Shown here one piece after another: positions 13,816 through 16,834 of a DNA stretch of 16,834 nt. Numbering within the stretch: position 1 is the first letter of the stretch; the number at the start of each line of letters is the position of its first letter. Source of the DNA: Acidimicrobiia bacterium (GTDB lineage Bacteria > Actinomycetota > Acidimicrobiia > Acidimicrobiales > Iamiaceae); assembly GCA_019247975.1 (NCBI GenBank), contig JAFBAD010000048.1, forward strand, positions 1-16,834, in the 5' to 3' direction. The notes beneath the pieces are model-generated. The model made no database searches. It saw only the letters and a list, made by a program, of their open reading frames with translations, and was not told the DNA's origin. A program made the translations under genes and the position numbers.

Positions 13816-15368
13816 ACGGTGCCGAAGCGCTCATCCGCACCCTGGTCGGCTCCGGGGTCGACACCTGCTTCATGAACCCGGGCACCTCGGAGATGCACTT
13901 CGTCGCGGCGCTCGACGCGGTGCCGGAGATGCGGGCGGTCCTCGGGCTGTTCGAGGGCGTCGCCACCGGTGGGGCCGACGGTTACGCCCGCATGAAGGAC
14001 CACCCCGCGGCGGTGCTGCTGCACCTCGGCCCCGGGCTCGGCAACGGTCTCGCCAACCTGCACAACGCGCGCAAGGGCAACGTCCCGATCGTCAACATCG
14101 TCGGCGACCACGCGACGTACCACAAGCAGTACGACGCGCAGCTCGAGTCCGACATCGAGACGGTCGCGCGCAACGTGTCACCGGCGTGGGTCCGCCGGTC
14201 GTCTTCCACCGCCGGGCTCGCGGGCGATGCGGCCGAAGCGGTCGCCGCGGCGCTCGGTCCTCCAGGTCAGGTCGCGACGCTCATCCTCCCGGCCGACATC
14301 TCGTGGAGCGACGGAGGGGCGGTCGTAGGTGCGGCGACTGCCGCCGCGCCGCAGTCGGTGGACGCGGGCGTGGTGGAGACGGTGGCGAAGGCACTGCGGG
14401 CGGACGGCCCCGCCGCGCTGCTGCTCGGTGGCACCGGGTTGCGTGAGCGCGGCCTGCGGGCAGCCAACCGGATCGCCGCGGCGACCGGCACGCAGCTGCT
14501 GGCCGAGACGTTCCCGACCCGGATCGAGCGCGGTGCCGGCCTGCCCGAGCCGACCCGCCTCGCCTACCTGGCCGAGTTCGCCGCCATGCAGCTCGCGCCG
14601 CTGCGCCGCCTGGTGCTGGTCGGTGCGAAGGCGCCCGTCTCGTTCTTCGCCTACCCGGGCCGTGAGAGCTACCTCGTCCCCGAGGACTGCGAGCTGATCG
14701 AGCTGGCGACCGTCGACCACGACGTGGAGGCGGTGCTCGAGCAGCTGGCCGACGCGCTCGACGCGCCCGACGTCGCGGTGCCGTCGAGCGGTCCCCGCCC
14801 CGAGCGGCCGACCGGCGCCCTCACCGCCGAGTCGATTGCGGCGGCGCTCGGTGCGCTGCTGCCCGAGGGGGCCATCGTGTCCGACGAGGCCCAGACGTCG
14901 GGCCTGTCGAACCCCGGCGCCACCGTCGAGGCGCCACCGCACTCGTGGCTCTGCCTCACCGGTGGCGCGATCGGCCAGGGCCTCCCGGTCGCGACCGGCG
15001 CCGCGGTCGCCGCGCCGGGGCGGCGCGTGGTCGCGCTGGAGGCCGACGGCAGCGCGCTCTACACGTTCCAGTCGCTCTGGACGCAGGCCCGGGAGGGCCT
15101 CGACGTCACGACGATCATCTACAACAACCGCTCGTACTCGATCCTCAACATGGAGCTGAGCCGGGTGGGCGTGGAGGAGCCGGGTCCGAAGGCGCTGTCG
15201 ATGCTCGACCTCCACCGGCCGGACATGGACTTCGTGTCGCTGTCGCAGGGCCTCGGCGTGCCGGCCACGCGGGCCGAGACCGCGGAGGAGCTGACCAGCC
15301 AGCTGGAGGCGTCGCTCGCCACCCCCGGGCCGAGCCTCATCGAGGCGCTGGTGCCGCCGATCCTCTGA
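13812..15368 (+). CDS. ThDP-dependent enzyme, benzoylformate-decarboxylase/acetolactate-synthase family
   Basis: 518 residues, three ThDP-enzyme domains: N-terminal Pyr domain (1-about 165), central domain (about 190-330) and C-terminal PP domain (about 345-518). Seen: NPGTSE (22-27), catalytic Glu48 in LFEGVATGGADGYAR, His71 in LLHLGPGLGNG, and the cofactor motif ADG (411-413) with NN at 438-439, the GDG-X24-NN pattern with Ala for the first Gly. His71 aligns with His70 of Pseudomonas putida benzoylformate decarboxylase (LHSAAGTGN), where acetolactate synthases usually have a non-His residue; the equivalent of BFD His281 seems absent (APVSFFAYPG). I infer a 2-oxoacid decarboxylase or carboligase acting on the product of the coupled oxidase. 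Start GTG 13812 overlaps the upstream stop by 4 bases and has AAGGGATGGGA before it. Its 3' end overlaps convergent bioD by 32 bases. Confidence 0.88.
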   Translation: MNGAEALIRTLVGSGVDTCFMNPGTSEMHFVAALDAVPEMRAVLGLFEGVATGGADGYARMKDHPAAVLLHLGPGLGNGLANLHNARKGNVPIVNIVGDHATYHKQYDAQLESDIETVARNVSPAWVRRSSSTAGLAGDAAEAVAAALGPPGQVATLILPADISWSDGGAVVGAATAAAPQSVDAGVVETVAKALRADGPAALLLGGTGLRERGLRAANRIAAATGTQLLAETFPTRIERGAGLPEPTRLAYLAEFAAMQLAPLRRLVLVGAKAPVSFFAYPGRESYLVPEDCELIELATVDHDVEAVLEQLADALDAPDVAVPSSGPRPERPTGALTAESIAAALGALLPEGAIVSDEAQTSGLSNPGATVEAPPHSWLCLTGGAIGQGLPVATGAAVAAPGRRVVALEADGSALYTFQSLWTQAREGLDVTTIIYNNRSYSILNMELSRVGVEEPGPKALSMLDLHRPDMDFVSLSQGLGVPATRAETAEELTSQLEASLATPGPSLIEALVPPIL

Positions 15369-16002
15369 GCCGCGCGGCCAGCTCGCCGATGTCGGTGGTG
15401 AGCTCGAAGCCGTCGCCCTCGAGCCACGCCCGGTTGCGGCGATGGAGGTCGTCGCCCGGGTCGTAGCGGTTGAGGTGGACGAGGGGTGGGCCTGCGTTGC
15501 GCTGCTCGAGCGCGATGTCGGCCTGGCGGATCGCGCTGATCGTGCCGAGCCCCGCATCGGCGACGACGAGCACCCGGTCGGGCGCGAGCCGGACCACGAG
15601 GTCGATGCCGTCGCCGTCGTGGGCGATGGGGGAGCAGGGGCCGCCTGCGGTCTCGACCAGCCCGACTGCCGGCGCCGGGTCGGGCCAGGCGAGCTCGTCG
15701 ATCAGGTCGGCCAGCGCGATGTGCGCCTGACCGAGCGCGTCGGCGGCCATCGGTGGCGCCATCGGCGTCTCGTACCAGCGGTGCTCGGGGCACACGGTGT
15801 GGGGGTCCTCGCCGGTGGCGGCGGCGAGGAGCTCGGCGTCGGTCCCGCCGAGGTCGGCGTGCTCGAATGACTGGGCCGGCTTGCGGGCCGCAACCGTGGT
15901 GCCGGTGGCCCGGAGCTCGCCGAGGACGGCGGCGGACACCCACGTCTTGCCGATCTCGGTGGCGGTGCCGAGCACGACGACGAGCGACTGCGGTCGGGTC
16001 AC
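15337..16002 (-). CDS. bioD: Dethiobiotin synthase BioD
   Basis: 221 residues, the usual size. It closes the ureido ring of 7,8-diaminopelargonate with CO2 and ATP to give dethiobiotin, the penultimate step of biotin synthesis, in the cytoplasm. Seen: P-loop GTATEIGKT (12-20; the usual GTDTEVGKT with Asp to Ala), KPAQS (41-45, Lys41 matching E. coli Lys37), TDAE (54-57), TPMAPPMAA (79-87), VETAGG (116-121, Glu117 matching E. coli Glu115) and LNRYDP (178-182) for base recognition. The GTG start 16002 overlaps the bioF stop (GTGA, 4 bases), so translation is coupled and the start is well fixed even though the frame is open further up inside bioF. The 3' end overlaps the convergent ThDP-enzyme gene by 32 bases. 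Confidence 0.93.
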   Translation of the reverse strand: MTRPQSLVVVLGTATEIGKTWVSAAVLGELRATGTTVAARKPAQSFEHADLGGTDAELLAAATGEDPHTVCPEHRWYETPMAPPMAADALGQAHIALADLIDELAWPDPAPAVGLVETAGGPCSPIAHDGDGIDLVVRLAPDRVLVVADAGLGTISAIRQADIALEQRNAGPPLVHLNRYDPGDDLHRRNRAWLEGDGFELTTDIGELAARLRGSAAPAPR

Positions 16003-16834
16003 GGCGCGATCTGCCGCAGCGCGTGCACCAGCGCTCGCACCTCGTCGTCGGTGTGCCCGGCCGACAGCGTGACCCGCAGCCGTGACGAGCCGGGGGCGAC
16101 GGTCGGCGGCCGGATCGCCGGCACGAGGATGCCCTGGGCCGCGAGATCGGCTGCCGCCTGCAGCGTCCGTTCCTCGTCGCCAAGGATCACCGGCACGATC
16201 GGGGTCGGGTGGCCCGGCGCGACCTGCTGCACGTGGCCGCGGAGCCGCTCGACCAGCGCGGCGCCCTCGGCGGAGCGGAGGACCTGGAGCGCAGCGAGCG
16301 CCGAGGCGGCGTCGGCGGGCGTGGACGCAGTCGTGAAGATGTACGGCCGCGCCGCGTTCACCAGCAGATCGGCCACGTCGCGCGTGCACGCGGCGAACCC
16401 GCCCAGCGCGCCGAGCGTCTTGGACAGGGTGCCCACCCGCACGAGTGCGAGGTCGGGGTGGTCGTCGGGGTCGAGGTCGGGGCCGAGCACGGCGTGGGCC
16501 TCGTCGAGCACGAGCAGCGACCGGTGGCGGACGCAGGTCTCGATCAGCGCGTCCAGATCGGCGGTGTCGCCGTCCATCGAGAAGACGGTGTCGGACACGA
16601 CCGCCGTCGGGCCCGGCGCCGCGGCGAGCAGCTCGTCGAGCGCGTCGAGGTCGCGGTGGGGGTAGATGCAGACCTCGGCCCGGCTGAGGCGGCAGCCATC
16701 GATGATCGACGCGTGGTTCAGGGCGTCGGAGCAGAGCCGCACGCCGGCGCCGGCCAGCGTGGTGAGGACCCCGAGGTTCGCGGCGAACCCGGTCGGGAAG
16801 AGCACGGCCGCTTCCGTGCCCTTCCACTCGGCCA
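15999..16834 (-). CDS. bioF: 8-amino-7-oxononanoate synthase BioF, N-terminus beyond window
   Basis: About 278 residues are visible, open to the window edge; GTG 16805 is internal because AEWKGTEAAVLFPTGFAAN reads through it and matches the alpha-oxoamine synthase signature. The enzyme condenses pimeloyl-thioester with alanine (PLP-dependent) to 8-amino-7-oxononanoate. Seen: DALNHASIIDGCRLS, VSDTVFSMDGDTADL, DEAHAVLG (cofactor Asp/His), VGTLSKTLGALGG with the PLP-binding Lys codon at 16419-16421, FTTASTPADAA, and a C-terminal RLRVTLSAGHTDDEVRAL. Kbl and 5-aminolevulinate synthase share this fold, but the 4-base overlap with bioD decides for BioF. Other bio genes may lie upstream outside the window. 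Confidence 0.93.
   Translation of the reverse strand, partial: AEWKGTEAAVLFPTGFAANLGVLTTLAGAGVRLCSDALNHASIIDGCRLSRAEVCIYPHRDLDALDELLAAAPGPTAVVSDTVFSMDGDTADLDALIETCVRHRSLLVLDEAHAVLGPDLDPDDHPDLALVRVGTLSKTLGALGGFAACTRDVADLLVNAARPYIFTTASTPADAASALAALQVLRSAEGAALVERLRGHVQQVAPGHPTPIVPVILGDEERTLQAAADLAAQGILVPAIRPPTVAPGSSRLRVTLSAGHTDDEVRALVHALRQIAP

Noticed and set aside
13812..15368. Straight assignment as acetolactate synthase large subunit (ilvB)
   Set aside because: His71 at the BFD His70 position, the short length (518 residues), the coupled hydroxyacid oxidase and the absence of a small-subunit gene argue for a catabolic ThDP enzyme.
16002..16827. Upstream extension of the bioD frame through bioF, as if a fusion protein
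   Set aside because: The upstream part is Arg/Pro/Ala-rich and lies antiphase to a clear BioF sequence. The GTGA overlap gives the natural bioD start.

Overview
The window is high-GC DNA, densely packed with genes on both strands. It is almost certainly from an actinobacterium (Actinomycetota). An Acidimicrobiia-like lineage such as Ilumatobacter/Iamia relatives is my best guess, from the mix of families and the overall style, but there is no rRNA or marker gene to prove it. Supporting signs are the GTG-rich start codons, a thioredoxin-fold protein close to the mycothiol-linked Rv2466c group, and a recurrent TANNNT -10 box placed 6-8 bases before start codons, as in actinobacterial leaderless transcription. 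No tRNA, rRNA, CRISPR array, insertion sequence or phage gene was seen. No stretch longer than about 150 bases lacks a gene.

Layout. (1) 1-2813, plus strand: two tandem paralogous extracytoplasmic PQQ-like beta-propeller proteins; the first is cut by the window edge and the second has a lipoprotein-type signal. A hairpin (2823-2840) separates them from (2) 2848-6726, minus strand: a 1.3 kDa-residue-scale (about 1,280-1,290 aa) secreted multidomain protein with three malectin-like carbohydrate-binding repeats, Ig-like and choice-of-anchor-D-like modules and a lectin-like C-terminus. (3) 6727-6867: a divergent intergenic region crowded with inverted repeats. (4) 6868-9142, plus strand: a VOC-fold protein, an MFS transporter and a coiled-coil/Tat-signal surface protein, each with its own apparent leaderless promoter. 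(5) 9151-10233: a divergent redox pair, an Rv2466c-like thioredoxin-fold protein (minus) and an OsmC peroxide reductase (plus), with start codons only 18 bp apart. (6) 10240-12342, minus strand: a secreted seven-blade propeller protein followed by a small GNAT acetyltransferase and an SRPBCC-fold protein, probably one transcription unit. (7) 12406-15368, plus strand: a GlcD-type FAD-linked 2-hydroxyacid oxidase translationally coupled (GTGA overlap) to a ThDP-dependent enzyme resembling benzoylformate decarboxylase. (8) 15337-16834, minus strand: bioF (partial) coupled to bioD, biotin synthesis.

How they fit together. Region 7 reads as a two-step catabolic module: oxidation of a 2-hydroxyacid to a 2-oxoacid, then ThDP-dependent decarboxylation or carboligation. 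Region 8 makes 7,8-diaminopelargonate precursor and dethiobiotin on the way to biotin. Region 5 suggests peroxide/thiol stress defence. Five large genes encode exported proteins, most likely surface or sugar-binding proteins of unknown ligand. I did not find a convincing new defence or mobile system; the most informative patterns are the leaderless promoter series, the dyad-rich intergenic region at 6752-6837, and the predicted hydroxyacid oxidase-decarboxylase pair.
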